NCBI RefSeq assembly: GCF_001307035.1
Contig: NZ_LKIU01000005.1
Span: 916,300-980,299, forward strand
Direction: 5' to 3'
DNA from: Arthrobacter sp. Edens01
Lineage (GTDB): Bacteria; Actinomycetota; Actinomycetes; Actinomycetales; Micrococcaceae
DNA length: 64,000 nucleotides
Below, piece by piece: positions 1 to 9,026 of the stretch (position 1 is its first letter; the number at the start of each line of letters is the position of its first letter). The notes under the pieces are model-generated. The model searched no databases and was not told the DNA's origin. It saw only the letters and a list, made by a program, of their open reading frames with translations. The position numbers were made by a program, and so were the translations under genes.

Positions 1-2138
1 GGATCACCACCGTGGGGCAGCTGCTGCTCCATGTTCCGCGGCGTTACATGGAGCGTGGAGAACTCACCCGGATATTGGAGCTCCCCTTCGATGAGGACGT
101 CACCCTGGTGGCCCGGGTGCAGAGCATAAACTCCCGCCGGATGCAGACCCGGAAGGGCATGATCGTGGAAGTCACGGTCACCGATGACGACGACGCCGGC
201 GCCCTGGGCATGCTGCACCTGACCTTTTTCAACGGCTACAACGCCCTGAAGGACCTGCAGGCGGGAACCCGCGCCATGTTCTCCGGGAAAGTAGGCGTTT
301 ACAAGGGCCAGCTGACGCTGACCAACCCGAACTACGTACTGCTCAGCGACGAGGCCGACGACGAGGAAGAGGCCAAACGTCCCATCCCGGTCTACCCGGC
401 CACTGCGAAGCTCACCAGCTGGGAAATCAAGACCACGATCGATGTGCTGCTTGACTCCCTGCAGACCGAACGGCTGCAGGATCCAATTCCGCCTGCCATC
501 CGGGCCCGCGAACACCTGATGGGCATCGCTGCTGCCTTCGAAGCCATCCACCGCCCCTCCGTGATCGAAGACGCGTACAAGGCCCGGCACCGCTTCCGGT
601 ATGAGGAAGCACTGGTGCTCCAGACGGCGCTTGCCCGCAGGCATGCCTACACCGCCCAGCAGCACGCCACTGCGCGCCCGCCGGTCCAGGGCGGGCTACT
701 GGATGCCTTTGATGCCTCCCTGCCCTTTACCCTGACCGCCGGACAGGCAAGCATCGGCGGGGAACTGGCCGCAGACCTCGCGAAGCCACACCCCATGAAC
801 CGGCTGCTGCAGGGCGAGGTGGGTTCCGGCAAGACGCTGGTGGCACTGCGTGCCATGCTCCAGGTGGTCGACGCCGGGGGACAGGCTGCCCTGCTGGCGC
901 CCACCGAGGTCCTGGCGGCCCAGCACTATGCCTCGATCACCCGCACACTGGGCCCGCTTGGCCAGGGCGGAATGCTCGGCGGCAGCGAGAACGCCACCCG
1001 CATCACCCTGCTCACCGGATCCATGTCCGCAGCGCAGCGCAAGGCAGCGCTGCTGGAGGCAGCATCAGGTTCTGCAGGGATCGTGATCGGCACACACGCC
1101 CTGCTCTCCGAACACGTCCAGTTCGCGGACCTGGGCCTGGTGGTAGTGGATGAACAGCACCGGTTTGGGGTGGAGCAGCGGGACGTGCTGCGGACGAAGG
1201 GACGCGACAGCACTCCGCACCTGCTGGTCATGACGGCAACCCCGATTCCGCGCACCGTAGCCATGACCGTGTTTGGTGACCTGGACGTTTCGACTTTGAC
1301 GGAACTGCCCGCCGGCCGGGCACCGATCTCCACCTATCTGGCGCCGCTGGCCGACAAGCCGGCCTGGGGGCCGCGGATCTGGGCGCGGGCCCGGGAAGAG
1401 ATCGACGCCGGACGCCAGGTTTACGTGGTCTGCCCCAAGATCGGGGACAAGGAAGAGGAACCGGGAACAGAGCCGGCGCTGCTGGAGGACCTGCCGCAGA
1501 GTACGGCCCAGCGCAACCAGCGGCCGCTGGCATCCGTACTGGAAACAGTCGAGAGGCTGCAGGAGCTCCCGGCGCTGGCCGGCATCCGGCTGGGTATGCT
1601 GCACGGCAGGATGGAGCCGTCGGAAAAGTCAGCCACCATGGAAGCCTTCAACCGCGGTGAGATCGACCTGCTGGTCTCCACCACCGTGATCGAAGTGGGC
1701 GTTGACGTGCACAACGCCACCATGATGGTGATTCTCGACGCCGAGCGGTTCGGCATCTCCCAGCTCCACCAGCTGCGCGGCCGGGTAGGGCGCGGAGGCC
1801 TGCCCGGGACCTGCCTGCTTGTCACGAACCTTGAAAACGGGCACCCAAGCCGGGAACGCCTGGACGCTGTTGCAGCGACTACTGACGGCTTTGAGCTCTC
1901 CCGCCGGGACCTTGAACTGCGCCGCGAAGGGGACATCCTGGGGGCATCCCAGTCCGGTGGCCGTTCCACGCTCAAACTGCTGCGCGCCATCCAGGACGAA
2001 AAGGTCATTGAACGCGCGCGCGCCGATGCCCAGGCCCTGATCCAGGAAGACCCGGATCTGCTGGAGCACCCGGCCCTGAACGAGGCCATTGAGGCTTACC
2101 TCAATCCCGAGAAGGAAGCATTCCTGGACCGGGGCTGA
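1..2138 (+). CDS. recG: ATP-dependent DNA helicase RecG (5' end cut off by window)
   Basis: Superfamily 2 helicase that remodels stalled replication forks and Holliday junctions. The reading frame is open from base 3, so the true start lies to the left and roughly the first 20-60 residues are missing. An N-terminal wedge/OB region comes first, then Walker A (GEVGSGKT, near residue 270 counted from the Met at base 12), the DEQHRFG box (a DEAH-type motif II with Gln in place of Ala) near residue 380, the motif III segment MTATPIPRT, and the C-terminal helicase lobe with VIEVGVDV and QLRGRVGRG. These motifs are diagnostic of RecG. The gene lies 58 bp upstream of rsmD, a pairing common in actinobacteria. 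Confidence 0.97.
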   Translation, partial: ITTVGQLLLHVPRRYMERGELTRILELPFDEDVTLVARVQSINSRRMQTRKGMIVEVTVTDDDDAGALGMLHLTFFNGYNALKDLQAGTRAMFSGKVGVYKGQLTLTNPNYVLLSDEADDEEEAKRPIPVYPATAKLTSWEIKTTIDVLLDSLQTERLQDPIPPAIRAREHLMGIAAAFEAIHRPSVIEDAYKARHRFRYEEALVLQTALARRHAYTAQQHATARPPVQGGLLDAFDASLPFTLTAGQASIGGELAADLAKPHPMNRLLQGEVGSGKTLVALRAMLQVVDAGGQAALLAPTEVLAAQHYASITRTLGPLGQGGMLGGSENATRITLLTGSMSAAQRKAALLEAASGSAGIVIGTHALLSEHVQFADLGLVVVDEQHRFGVEQRDVLRTKGRDSTPHLLVMTATPIPRTVAMTVFGDLDVSTLTELPAGRAPISTYLAPLADKPAWGPRIWARAREEIDAGRQVYVVCPKIGDKEEEPGTEPALLEDLPQSTAQRNQRPLASVLETVERLQELPALAGIRLGMLHGRMEPSEKSATMEAFNRGEIDLLVSTTVIEVGVDVHNATMMVILDAERFGISQLHQLRGRVGRGGLPGTCLLVTNLENGHPSRERLDAVAATTDGFELSRRDLELRREGDILGASQSGGRSTLKLLRAIQDEKVIERARADAQALIQEDPDLLEHPALNEAIEAYLNPEKEAFLDRG

Positions 2139-2184
2139 GTCCGCGCGGGCTTTCTGCGATGCCGGGAGGACGGCGCGTGCTGGC

Positions 2185-2190
2185 TAGAGT
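2185..2190 (+). promoter_or_regulatory. -10 box TAGAGT for a leaderless rsmD transcript
   Basis: TAGAGT ends 6 nt before the rsmD ATG at 2197, so transcription would begin at or next to the A of the start codon. No Shine-Dalgarno sequence fits in the gap. The same 6-nt arrangement occurs before the genes at 29515 and 37919. There is no good -35 box. This is inferred from sequence only. Confidence 0.5.
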
Positions 2191-2196
2191 GGAACC

Positions 2197-2778
2197 ATGA
2201 GCCGCATCATTGCCGGGGTTGCCGGCGGATCCACCCTGTCCAGCGTCCCCGGATCGGGCACCCGTCCTACTACGGACCGGGTCAAGGAAGCGCTCTTCTC
2301 CCGTTTGGAGTCCTACGGCATCCTCGACGGGGCCTACGTGCTGGACCTTTTCGCCGGTTCCGGCTCGCTCGGCGTTGAAAGCGCCAGCCGCGGAGCCGCC
2401 CGGGTGGACCTGGTGGAGCTGGCGGAAAAACCAGCCGGCGTCTGCCGGGCCAACGCAGCCATGGTCAACCGGATCCTGGGCTCGGAACGGGTGCGCGTCC
2501 ATCGGACAAAGGCGGAGTCCTACCTCCAGCGTGTGCCGCCCGGACTGGTATGGGACCTGGTCTTCCTTGACCCGCCCTACCCCCTGGATGAAGACGGCCT
2601 TGCCGCCGTCCTGCAGTCCCTGAGCCCCCGGCTGGCTCCCGGCGCCGTCGTAGTGGTGGAACGGTCCACCCGCTCACCGGAACCGGTCTGGCCGGCCGGA
2701 ATGGAACGCTTCAGTGAAAAGGCATACGGGGAAACCACACTCTGGTTCGCGGAACCGGCCGGGGCGGAAGAAGGCTAG
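2197..2778 (+). CDS. rsmD: 16S rRNA (guanine(966)-N(2))-methyltransferase RsmD
   Basis: SAM-dependent enzyme that methylates the amino group of G966 in 16S rRNA during 30S assembly. The protein has 193 residues, normal for the family. The SAM-binding loop LDLFAGSGSLG spans residues 49-59 and the catalytic DPPYP motif (NPPY-type) spans 125-129. The N-terminal MSRIIAGVAGG is typical of RsmD. It follows recG by 58 bp and may be transcribed from its own leaderless promoter just before the ATG. Confidence 0.96.
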   Translation: MSRIIAGVAGGSTLSSVPGSGTRPTTDRVKEALFSRLESYGILDGAYVLDLFAGSGSLGVESASRGAARVDLVELAEKPAGVCRANAAMVNRILGSERVRVHRTKAESYLQRVPPGLVWDLVFLDPPYPLDEDGLAAVLQSLSPRLAPGAVVVVERSTRSPEPVWPAGMERFSEKAYGETTLWFAEPAGAEEG

Positions 2779-3569
2779 CGCCCGCCTGCGAAGGCATCCA
2801 GGTCTGCACCGGTAAGGACTGCAGCCGGATGGGGACCTGCCTGGAGAAGGGACTGCGTCCACTCCGCAGGCCAGCGGAAAGGCACTGCGGCCAGGACAAT
2901 GTTCCCGGGGTGCCGCCCGGTAAACATGCTGGAATCGCCCAGGGCTGCCACTTCTCCGCCCGCCGCTCCGAAGACGCGCTGCAGTGCCGCGGTCTGAGCG
3001 CGCGCGAAGGCCAGCGGCGGATCGTCGCCAACGTTGACCAGCAGCACGCCGCGCTCTGACAGCAGGGCCAGCAGTTCCGCGTAATACTCTTCCGACGCCA
3101 GATGCTCCGGGGCGTCGGCCCCGGCAAAGACATCCAGCACGACGGCGTCGAACGAGCCCGCATCGAAACGCTCGAGTTCCGCACGGGCATCCCCAATGAC
3201 CGTCTGCAGGACGGTGCCTTCCGGGAGCGGGAGGTAGGCGAGGACGTAGTCGAGGAGCTCGCGTTCCAGCTCCACTGCCACCTGGTCCGATCCCGGCCGG
3301 GTGGCCTGTACATAGCGGGCCAGTGTCAGGGCACCGGCGCCCAGATGCAGGACCCGCAGCGGAGCTCCGGGCGGCGCGGCCAGATCCAGGACATTGCCTA
3401 TGCGGCGAAGATACTCATAGAAGATCTCATCAGGACGGGCCAGGTTCACGTGGGACTGCTGAGCGCCGCCAATGCTGAGGATCCAGGCACCGTCAGTGAA
3501 CGCGTCCTCATCGAGTTCGGCGTGGGCACCGATTCCGCGCAGGAGCCGGGACGGCGGACGGCGTGCCAT
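2775..3569 (-). CDS. Spermidine-synthase-like SAM-dependent methyltransferase-fold protein
   Basis: A 264-residue Rossmann-fold protein of the spermidine synthase/fused methyltransferase group. It shows VLHLGAGALTLAR (residues 73-85), an acidic residue at the end of the next strand (E100), GDAR (127-130) and VVLDVFAG (about 144-151). It lacks the N-terminal beta-domain of true spermidine synthases, so polyamine synthesis is unlikely and the real substrate is unknown. I chose the ATG at 3569 because the upstream extension lies inside the aminotransferase gene. It starts 1 nt after that gene's stop codon, indicating translational coupling. Its 3' end overlaps rsmD by 4 nt, tail to tail. Confidence 0.85.
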   Translation of the reverse strand: MARRPPSRLLRGIGAHAELDEDAFTDGAWILSIGGAQQSHVNLARPDEIFYEYLRRIGNVLDLAAPPGAPLRVLHLGAGALTLARYVQATRPGSDQVAVELERELLDYVLAYLPLPEGTVLQTVIGDARAELERFDAGSFDAVVLDVFAGADAPEHLASEEYYAELLALLSERGVLLVNVGDDPPLAFARAQTAALQRVFGAAGGEVAALGDSSMFTGRHPGNIVLAAVPFRWPAEWTQSLLQAGPHPAAVLTGADLDAFAGGR

Positions 3570-3570
3570 C

Positions 3571-4815
3571 TCAGAGCACCTCGCCGAGGCGGGAGATCCG
3601 CTCAGCGGCTTCCTGGAGCACATCGAACCTCTTGCAGAACGCGAACCGCAGCAGGGTCCGCGTGCGTTCGGCACCCTCCGGATGGCAGAACATGGCCACT
3701 GGAATTGCCGCAACGCCCACCAGCCCGGGCAGGCGGCGGGCCAGATCGGTGGCATCAGTGATGCCCAGGGGAGCGACGTCGGCGTTCACGAAATACGTTC
3801 CCTGCGGCTGGAACACGTCCAGGCCCGCCGCCTGCAGGCCGGCTGAGAGAACGTTGCGCTTGGCGCGAAGGGTTCCGGCGATGTCCGTGAAGAAGGAATC
3901 ATCCATGCGCAGGCCACCGGCAATCGCTGCCTGGAACGGTGTGCCGGAGGAATAAGTCAGGAACGTCTTGATGGTCCGGATGGCTGCGACCAGGTCTGCC
4001 GGCCCGCTCAGCCAGCCGATCTTCCATCCGGTGAGGGAGAACGTTTTCCCTGCTGAGGAAATGGTGATGGTCCGGTCAGCCGCTCCGGGCAGCGTAGCCA
4101 CCGGAATATGGCGCGGACCGAAGGTGAGGTGTTCGTAAACCTCGTCCGTGACAATCACGGTATTGTGCCTGACTGCCAGATCCACGATCCGCTGCAGTAC
4201 CTCCGCGGGGAAAACGGCTCCAGTGGGGTTGTGCGGATTGTTTACCAGCACCACCCGGGTCCGGTCCGTGAATGCCGCTTCCAAAGCGTCCAGGTCCGGC
4301 AGGAAGTCCGGTGCCAGCAGGGGAGCGGTGGTGTGCGCGGCACCGCTGAGTCCAATGATTGCGCCGTAGGAGTCATAGAAGGGTTCGAAGGTCAGGACCT
4401 CGTCTCCCGGACCCGTAAGGGCGAGCAGGGTCGACGCGATGGCTTCCGTTGCACCGGTGCTGACCAGTACCTGCGTTGCCGGGTCCAGCTGCAGGCCGTA
4501 AAAGCGTTCCTGGTGCTCGGCGATGGCCTCACGGAGCACCGGCAGTCCCTGGCCGGGCGCGTACTGGTTCATTCCGGCAAGGATCGCCTTGCGTGCGGCG
4601 TTCCGGATCTCTGCGGGGCCGTCCTCGTCCGGGAAGCCCTGCCCCAGGTTGATGGCACCGTGTGTCCCGGCCAGGGCCGTGATTTCCTCGAAGATGGTGA
4701 TGCCCAGGTTGCCGTCGGCTCCGAGGAGGTTCGCGCCGGCTGCCGTCCGCTGCCAGGGGGCGGGGGACCCGTCCAAAGAGTCTCGAAGCGCGGGCATGCG
4801 GGGTGTTGAAGTCAT
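3571..4815 (-). CDS. PLP-dependent class I/II aminotransferase
   Basis: A 414-residue fold-type I aminotransferase of the DapC/kynurenine aminotransferase branch. It shows the substrate/PLP motif NNPHNPTG (192-199), TDEVYEHL (223-230) and the Schiff-base lysine in SSAGKTFSLTGWKIG (K257). These families act on N-succinyl-diaminopimelate, kynurenine, methionine or related amino acids; the substrate cannot be fixed from sequence. The first ATG is used. It is the promoter-proximal gene of a two-gene operon with the spermidine-synthase-like protein. A possible -10 (TAATAC on the minus strand) sits 8 nt before the ATG. Confidence 0.93.
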   Translation of the reverse strand: MTSTPRMPALRDSLDGSPAPWQRTAAGANLLGADGNLGITIFEEITALAGTHGAINLGQGFPDEDGPAEIRNAARKAILAGMNQYAPGQGLPVLREAIAEHQERFYGLQLDPATQVLVSTGATEAIASTLLALTGPGDEVLTFEPFYDSYGAIIGLSGAAHTTAPLLAPDFLPDLDALEAAFTDRTRVVLVNNPHNPTGAVFPAEVLQRIVDLAVRHNTVIVTDEVYEHLTFGPRHIPVATLPGAADRTITISSAGKTFSLTGWKIGWLSGPADLVAAIRTIKTFLTYSSGTPFQAAIAGGLRMDDSFFTDIAGTLRAKRNVLSAGLQAAGLDVFQPQGTYFVNADVAPLGITDATDLARRLPGLVGVAAIPVAMFCHPEGAERTRTLLRFAFCKRFDVLQEAAERISRLGEVL

Positions 4816-4858
4816 GCCTTCAAGTATTACCCCAGGCCGGGCGGAAACGGGCGGCAGG

Positions 4859-4864
4859 TATAGT
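4859..4864 (+). promoter_or_regulatory. Possible -10 box (TATAGT) for the pyruvyl transferase gene
   Basis: TATAGT lies 59 nt before the ATG at 4924, in the 108-bp divergent gap with the aminotransferase gene. There is no convincing -35 at the right distance, so this is a weak call. Confidence 0.35.
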
Positions 4865-4923
4865 GTCTGGCGTTTACGAAGGCACGCCGGCCCGGCATTG
4901 GCCCGGACCGGGAGGCAGGAAAG

Positions 4924-6174
4924 ATGACGTCAGCCGTCTTGGCGGCCCTCACGGCAAAGAAGGCCGCTGCCCAGCCGGAACCGGTGTGGACCCGAACGCG
5001 CCGTCATGGGCCGGACAGCCTGGCCTTTGACTTCAAAGCCGGGGGAAGCAGCTTCACGCTGGAGCTGGTGGAGACGGGCAGCGGTGTGGCCTTGTCTGTT
5101 ACGGCTCCCACCGACGAAGCGCGGCGCATCCTCCGGAACGCGCTGGTGGGCAGGTTCGCCCTGGTGTGCAGCGGGGGTGAACGCCACGTACTGGAGAGGC
5201 GGGTCAAGGACTCCTCTCCGTCTGCCCTGCTGGCTTCGGCGGCCGGATGGATTGGACACGTTTCCCGGCTGGTCAATGACATGCTTGGTGCCGTCCGGCC
5301 GGGCGGGGACGTTCCGCCGGAGTTCCTGAACCTGCTTTGGTGGGATGAGCGGCCCAACTTCGGAGACGCAGCGGGTCCCTGGCTGGCAGCCCGGCTGAGC
5401 GGGCTCACCCCGGTGAATGGCAGGGGCAGGCAGCTGGGTTCACCTCCACTGGCCTCCGTTGGCTCAATAGCCGGTTGGCTGGAGCAGGATGGTTCCCGGA
5501 TCTGGGGCTCAGGGCTGATGGGACCCCTGGGAGCGGAGTCTCTGGAACGCCTCAGGGGCCTGCGGGACATACGCGTCCACGCCGTGCGTGGCCGGCACAC
5601 CCGGGAAGAGCTCATGGGCAAAGCCGGGTGGGAGGTTCCCGAAGTCTTCGGCGATCCGGCCCTGCTGCTGCCCCAGTTTCTTCCCGCAGGCCAGTTCCTT
5701 CCTGCGGAACAGTTCAGCGCAGCGGACCGGCACAGCAGCCCGCCCGTCGCCGTCGTTCCCCACCTTGACCATCGGAGCGTCCTGGCGCACCTGGCAGGTC
5801 CCGGAGTGCAGCTGGTGGACGTACGGGAAGGCGTGGAAGCGGTGGTTGCGCAGATCGCCGGGGCGCAGGTGTGCATCTCCAGTTCCCTGCACGGCATCAT
5901 CGTTGCGCAGGCTTACGGTGTGCCCTGGGTCTGGCTGCGGATCAGTGACCTCCTGATCAGCGGAGACACATTCAAGTTTGAGGACTTCTTCACAACGCTC
6001 GAAGCCGCAGCGGTGAGCGCCTGTAACCTTCCTGCGCGCTCGCTGACACAGCCGCTCCTGACTGAGATCGCCGCCCGGGCGTCCCTGCCCGAGACCACGG
6101 TGGACGTAGGGCTTGTGCTGGAGAGTTTTCCCTTCCGCCGTGCCTGCAGCGGCGCCGGGCAGTTCACCGGGTAG
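4924..6174 (+). CDS. Polysaccharide pyruvyl transferase family protein
   Basis: A 416-residue member of the family that transfers pyruvate from PEP to sugars of cell-wall or extracellular glycans as a ketal. Family signatures include WWDERPNFGDAAG (around residues 139-151), IWGSGLMGP, RGRHTREEL, FGDPALLLPQ and SSSLHGIIVAQAYG (about 319-332), the last with the conserved H-G. The first 130 residues are not recognisable. There is a small internal duplication, FLPAGQ/FLPAEQ, near residues 257-268. A strong SD (GGAGG, about 10 nt upstream) supports the ATG. No other glycan genes adjoin it, so the acceptor is unknown. It lies 9 bp upstream of coaD. Confidence 0.88.
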   Translation: MTSAVLAALTAKKAAAQPEPVWTRTRRHGPDSLAFDFKAGGSSFTLELVETGSGVALSVTAPTDEARRILRNALVGRFALVCSGGERHVLERRVKDSSPSALLASAAGWIGHVSRLVNDMLGAVRPGGDVPPEFLNLLWWDERPNFGDAAGPWLAARLSGLTPVNGRGRQLGSPPLASVGSIAGWLEQDGSRIWGSGLMGPLGAESLERLRGLRDIRVHAVRGRHTREELMGKAGWEVPEVFGDPALLLPQFLPAGQFLPAEQFSAADRHSSPPVAVVPHLDHRSVLAHLAGPGVQLVDVREGVEAVVAQIAGAQVCISSSLHGIIVAQAYGVPWVWLRISDLLISGDTFKFEDFFTTLEAAAVSACNLPARSLTQPLLTEIAARASLPETTVDVGLVLESFPFRRACSGAGQFTG

Positions 6175-6183
6175 ATTCGAGAT

Positions 6184-6648
6184 ATGCGACGCGCTGTATG
6201 CCCCGGATCCTTTGACCCTATTCACAACGGACACCTTGAAGTGATTGCCCGCGCTGCGAACCTGTTCGATGAAGTCATTGTGGCCGTCTCCACCAATTAC
6301 GCCAAGAAGTACCGCTTCTCCGAAGAGGAGCGGCTGGAAATCGCCGCGGAGACACTGGGATCGCTGGCCGGGATCTCAGTGCTTCCCATGGGGCAGGGGC
6401 TGTTGGCGGATTTCTGCCGGGAGCACGGTGCCAGCGCCATCGTAAAGGGCCTGCGCTCAGTCCAGGATTATCAGTACGAGCTCCCCATGGCGGTAATGAA
6501 CCGGCAGCTGACAGGTGTCGAAACCGTGTTCCTGGCCGCGGAGAATTCCTACACTCATCTGTCCTCTAGCCTGATCAAGGAAGTGGCTGCGCTGGGCGGG
6601 GACATCACGGACTTCGTTCCCAGTACTGTGCTGAAGCGGATGGTCTAA
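6184..6648 (+). CDS. coaD: Phosphopantetheine adenylyltransferase CoaD
   Basis: Catalyses the penultimate step of coenzyme A synthesis: 4'-phosphopantetheine plus ATP to dephospho-CoA and PPi. It has 154 residues, normal for bacterial CoaD. The nucleotidyltransferase signature HNGH is at residues 14-17 after CPGSFDPI, and the C-terminal LSSSLIKEVAALGGD matches the ISSSxVKE region. It follows the pyruvyl transferase by 9 bp and is likely co-transcribed. Its stop codon overlaps the end of the convergent YdcF-like gene by 4 nt. Confidence 0.97.
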   Translation: MRRAVCPGSFDPIHNGHLEVIARAANLFDEVIVAVSTNYAKKYRFSEEERLEIAAETLGSLAGISVLPMGQGLLADFCREHGASAIVKGLRSVQDYQYELPMAVMNRQLTGVETVFLAAENSYTHLSSSLIKEVAALGGDITDFVPSTVLKRMV

Positions 6649-7340
6649 CCGATCGGGGAACTGCAGGCCGGCCGGAGGAACGCCGCCAGCACTCCGCCGG
6701 TTTCTTCGACGAACCTGCCGGCCCACTGAGCAGGTCCGAGGTCGGGTTCAGCGGCCACCATCTGCACATGCGCGTTGGAGCACTGTTCAATGTTGGCCCG
6801 GGCGCGGACCAGGTGGTACTTGGAAGTCACCACGATGATGTTCTCCCAGCCATTGTCTGCCGCCAGCCTGGCGATAGCCCGGGCTTCGGCGCGGGTGGAC
6901 AGCGGTGACGGCTCAAAGCACCGGATAGCCGGGTCACGGGAATACTTGCAGACAATATCCATGTTGGTATTGCCCGGAGTGTCGGTCGTGGAGAGCACCA
7001 GCACGGGCGCGCTTTCCTGCTTCATCAATTCCCGGCCAACGGGAAGGCGTTCCGCCGCAGCGCCGGCAAGCACAACGACGGCGTCCGCCTTGCTGGGCTC
7101 GCGGGTTGCCTGCGGATAGTAAAAGAGGTTCACCGCCACCAGCAGCCAGACCAGCAGCACGGAAACTGCCGCGGCAGCGCATCCGGCGGCGGTCCGGAGG
7201 AACCGGCGGCGGGAAAGGGAAGAAAGCACAGTGTAAGCGTAGAGGAGTGCGGCAGGACGGCAGGCATTCACCCGCACCGCGGACCCGTTGCCAGGCGGTA
7301 GACTTGGAAGGACGACGGAAACCGGGCGCGCTTCAAGCAC
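6645..7340 (-). CDS. YdcF/SanA (DUF218) family membrane-anchored protein
   Basis: DUF218 family protein of up to 231 residues with one N-terminal transmembrane helix (about residues 51-72, after the basic stretch SRRRFLR), so the domain probably lies outside the membrane. The domain begins at ADAVVVLAGAAAERL and carries the conserved VVTSKYHLVRARAN segment. Relatives such as SanA and ElyC affect the cell envelope; the biochemical activity is unclear. The start is uncertain: GTG 7340 gives the longest frame, while GTG 7229 (giving MLSSLSRRRFLRT) places the helix at the usual distance. Neither has a convincing SD. Confidence 0.8.
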   Translation of the reverse strand: MLEARPVSVVLPSLPPGNGSAVRVNACRPAALLYAYTVLSSLSRRRFLRTAAGCAAAAVSVLLVWLLVAVNLFYYPQATREPSKADAVVVLAGAAAERLPVGRELMKQESAPVLVLSTTDTPGNTNMDIVCKYSRDPAIRCFEPSPLSTRAEARAIARLAADNGWENIIVVTSKYHLVRARANIEQCSNAHVQMVAAEPDLGPAQWAGRFVEETGGVLAAFLRPACSSPIG

Positions 7341-7358
7341 CCTGCCCGGAACCCCGGT

Positions 7359-7388
7359 TTGAGAGATTCCACCTCGTCGGGCTAAGAT
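7359..7388 (+). promoter_or_regulatory. Promoter TTGAGA-N18-TAAGAT for yceD-rpmF-rnc-mutM
   Basis: The -35 TTGAGA (7359-7364) and -10 TAAGAT (7383-7388) are separated by 18 bp. It is one of the best sigma-A-type promoters in the window. Transcription would start near 7395, about 26 nt before the proposed yceD start at 7421. Confidence 0.7.
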
Positions 7389-7420
7389 GATATGTCGGTC
7401 TATGTTCTACAGGAGTTCTC

Positions 7421-8020
7421 ATTAGCGTTTCATCGCGGTCACAACCGAGTTCCCCCTTGGCGATTAATGTCAAGGATCTCGGGCGCAGCCCGGGAACAAT
7501 GCGGACAATGCATGAGCATGTGCCGGCACCGAAAGACTTCGGTGTTGCGCTTATTGGCGTGCCGTTCGGATCGGACATCGAGCTCGATCTGAGGTTCGAG
7601 GCTGTACACGAGGGGATCCTGGTTTCGGGTTCCGCACTCGTCCCCGTCAAGGGGGAGTGTGGACGGTGCCTGGTTCCCATCGAGTACAACGAGGACGTCG
7701 ATGTGCAGGAACTCTTCTACTACGAGGACACAGAGTCCTTTGAAGAAGAAGAGGAAGAAGAGCAACGCCGGATCGAGCGAGATGTAATCGATCTTGAACC
7801 GGTTTTGCGGGACGCAGTGGTAACTTCCCTGCCGTTCCAGCCGGTGTGCCGGGAGGACTGCGAAGGCCTTTGCCCCGAATGCGGGGTGCGCCTTGAGGAG
7901 GATCCGGGTCACCACCATGAAGTCGTGGATCCTCGCTGGGCAGCCCTTGCCGGGTTGGCTGGCACCGCCGCTGAAGATGCGGCAACAAGTACAGAGTCAG
8001 ACGAGAGAGAAGAGAGTTAG
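7421..8020 (+). CDS. yceD: YceD family protein (DUF177), probable ATT start
   Basis: DUF177 protein encoded upstream of ribosomal protein L32 in most bacteria and thought to act in rRNA or ribosome metabolism. It carries an acidic run of seven Glu (near residues 108-114) and the cysteine pairs GECGRC and [12 protein letters not shown], which could bind metal. Conventional calling would start at TTG 7457, which has no SD and loses the conserved SPL at the domain's beginning. ATT at 7421 has AGGAG (7411-7415) 5 nt upstream and yields a 199-residue protein beginning [20 protein letters not shown]. No ATG, GTG or TTG occurs in frame between the upstream stop (7388) and 7457. Confidence 0.85.
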   Translation: MSVSSRSQPSSPLAINVKDLGRSPGTMRTMHEHVPAPKDFGVALIGVPFGSDIELDLRFEAVHEGILVSGSALVPVKGECGRCLVPIEYNEDVDVQELFYYEDTESFEEEEEEEQRRIERDVIDLEPVLRDAVVTSLPFQPVCREDCEGLCPECGVRLEEDPGHHHEVVDPRWAALAGLAGTAAEDAATSTESDEREES

Positions 8021-8022
8021 TC

Positions 8023-8226
8023 GTGGCTGTTCCCAAGCGGAAAATGTCCCGCTCGAATACGCGTGCACGCCGGTCCCAGTGGAAGGCAACTGCGCCCAAC
8101 CTGGTAAAGACCGTTGAGAACGGCCGCGTTACCTACAGCCTGCCCCACCAGGCCAAGGTCGTAACCGACTCCGCAGGTACCGCGCTGTTCCTTGAATACA
8201 AGGGCCGCAAGGTCGCGGACGTCTAA
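8023..8226 (+). CDS. rpmF: 50S ribosomal protein L32
   Basis: Small basic ribosomal protein of 67 residues starting [19 protein letters not shown], the usual N-terminus of L32. It lacks the four zinc-binding cysteines found in C+ versions and is therefore the zinc-independent (C-) type. The GTG start lies 2 nt after the yceD stop, so the two are translationally coupled. Confidence 0.96.
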   Translation: MAVPKRKMSRSNTRARRSQWKATAPNLVKTVENGRVTYSLPHQAKVVTDSAGTALFLEYKGRKVADV

Positions 8227-8308
8227 GACCAGTGACCGTCCCCTTTACCGTCTGCCTTCCACGGCAGCCGCTGAAGGGGCGCACTGCTTTTCGGGGCAAA
8301 ATCAGCAA

Positions 8309-9019
8309 GTGAAAAATACTGAAGAGCTTCTGAAGCGTCTCGGCGTCGATATCGATGCCGGGACGCTTCAACTTGCGCTCACACACCGCTCCTACGCGTA
8401 CGAGCACGGCGGCATCCCCACGAACGAACGCCTTGAATTCCTGGGGGATTCGATTCTCGGGTTCTCCGTGACGGACGCGCTCTACCGGGACAATCCCGAT
8501 CTTTCCGAGGGTGAGCTGGCCAAGCGGCGTTCCGCCGTTGTCAGCACCAAGGCCCTCGCATCCGTTGCCCGCCAGCTGAAGCTTGGCGATTTCATCCTGC
8601 TTGGCCAGGGCGAAAAACTCACCAACGGCAAAGACAAGTCCTCCATCCTGGCCGACACCACTGAAGCCCTCATCGGCGCGGTGTACCTCTGCCACGGCAT
8701 TGAGACCGCGCGTTCAATGGTCATGCGCCTCATCGGGCCGCTTCTCCATGATGCCGACGCCCTTGGTGCCGGCACCGACTGGAAGACCTCCATCCAGGAA
8801 ATCGCTGCCGCCCGGAAAATGGGCGACATCGAATACCGCGTCACCGGATCCGGCCCCGACCATTCCCGCAGCTTCGTTGCAGTGCTGCACATAGGCGGGC
8901 GTGCGTTTGGCACGGGCACCGGCCGTTCCAAGAAGGACGCCGAACAGGAAGCAGCCGCTGACACCTGCCGGCAGCTCCGGGAAACGCTCCCCGCTCCGGC
9001 GGCACCTTCCGGCACGTAG
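8309..9019 (+). CDS. rnc: Ribonuclease III
   Basis: Double-strand-specific endoribonuclease that processes the 30S rRNA precursor and structured RNAs, using Mg2+. The 236-residue protein has the signature [11 protein letters not shown] (39-49) with catalytic Glu and Asp, a second acidic site in [11 protein letters not shown], and a C-terminal dsRNA-binding domain (about 160-230). GTG 8309 is preferred; an in-frame ATG at 8192 lies inside rpmF and adds a non-homologous extension. Order rpmF-rnc-mutM is conserved in actinobacteria. Confidence 0.96.
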   Translation: MKNTEELLKRLGVDIDAGTLQLALTHRSYAYEHGGIPTNERLEFLGDSILGFSVTDALYRDNPDLSEGELAKRRSAVVSTKALASVARQLKLGDFILLGQGEKLTNGKDKSSILADTTEALIGAVYLCHGIETARSMVMRLIGPLLHDADALGAGTDWKTSIQEIAAARKMGDIEYRVTGSGPDHSRSFVAVLHIGGRAFGTGTGRSKKDAEQEAAADTCRQLRETLPAPAAPSGT

Positions 9020-9026
9020 CTGTGCC

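Noticed and set aside
5690-5730. Short tandem duplication in the pyruvyl transferase gene
   Set aside because: Two copies of FLPA-type residues only; a local coding duplication, too short to be a repeat element.
7457-7459. TTG 7457 as the yceD start
   Set aside because: It has no SD and truncates the conserved SPL at the start of the domain; ATT 7421 fits better.
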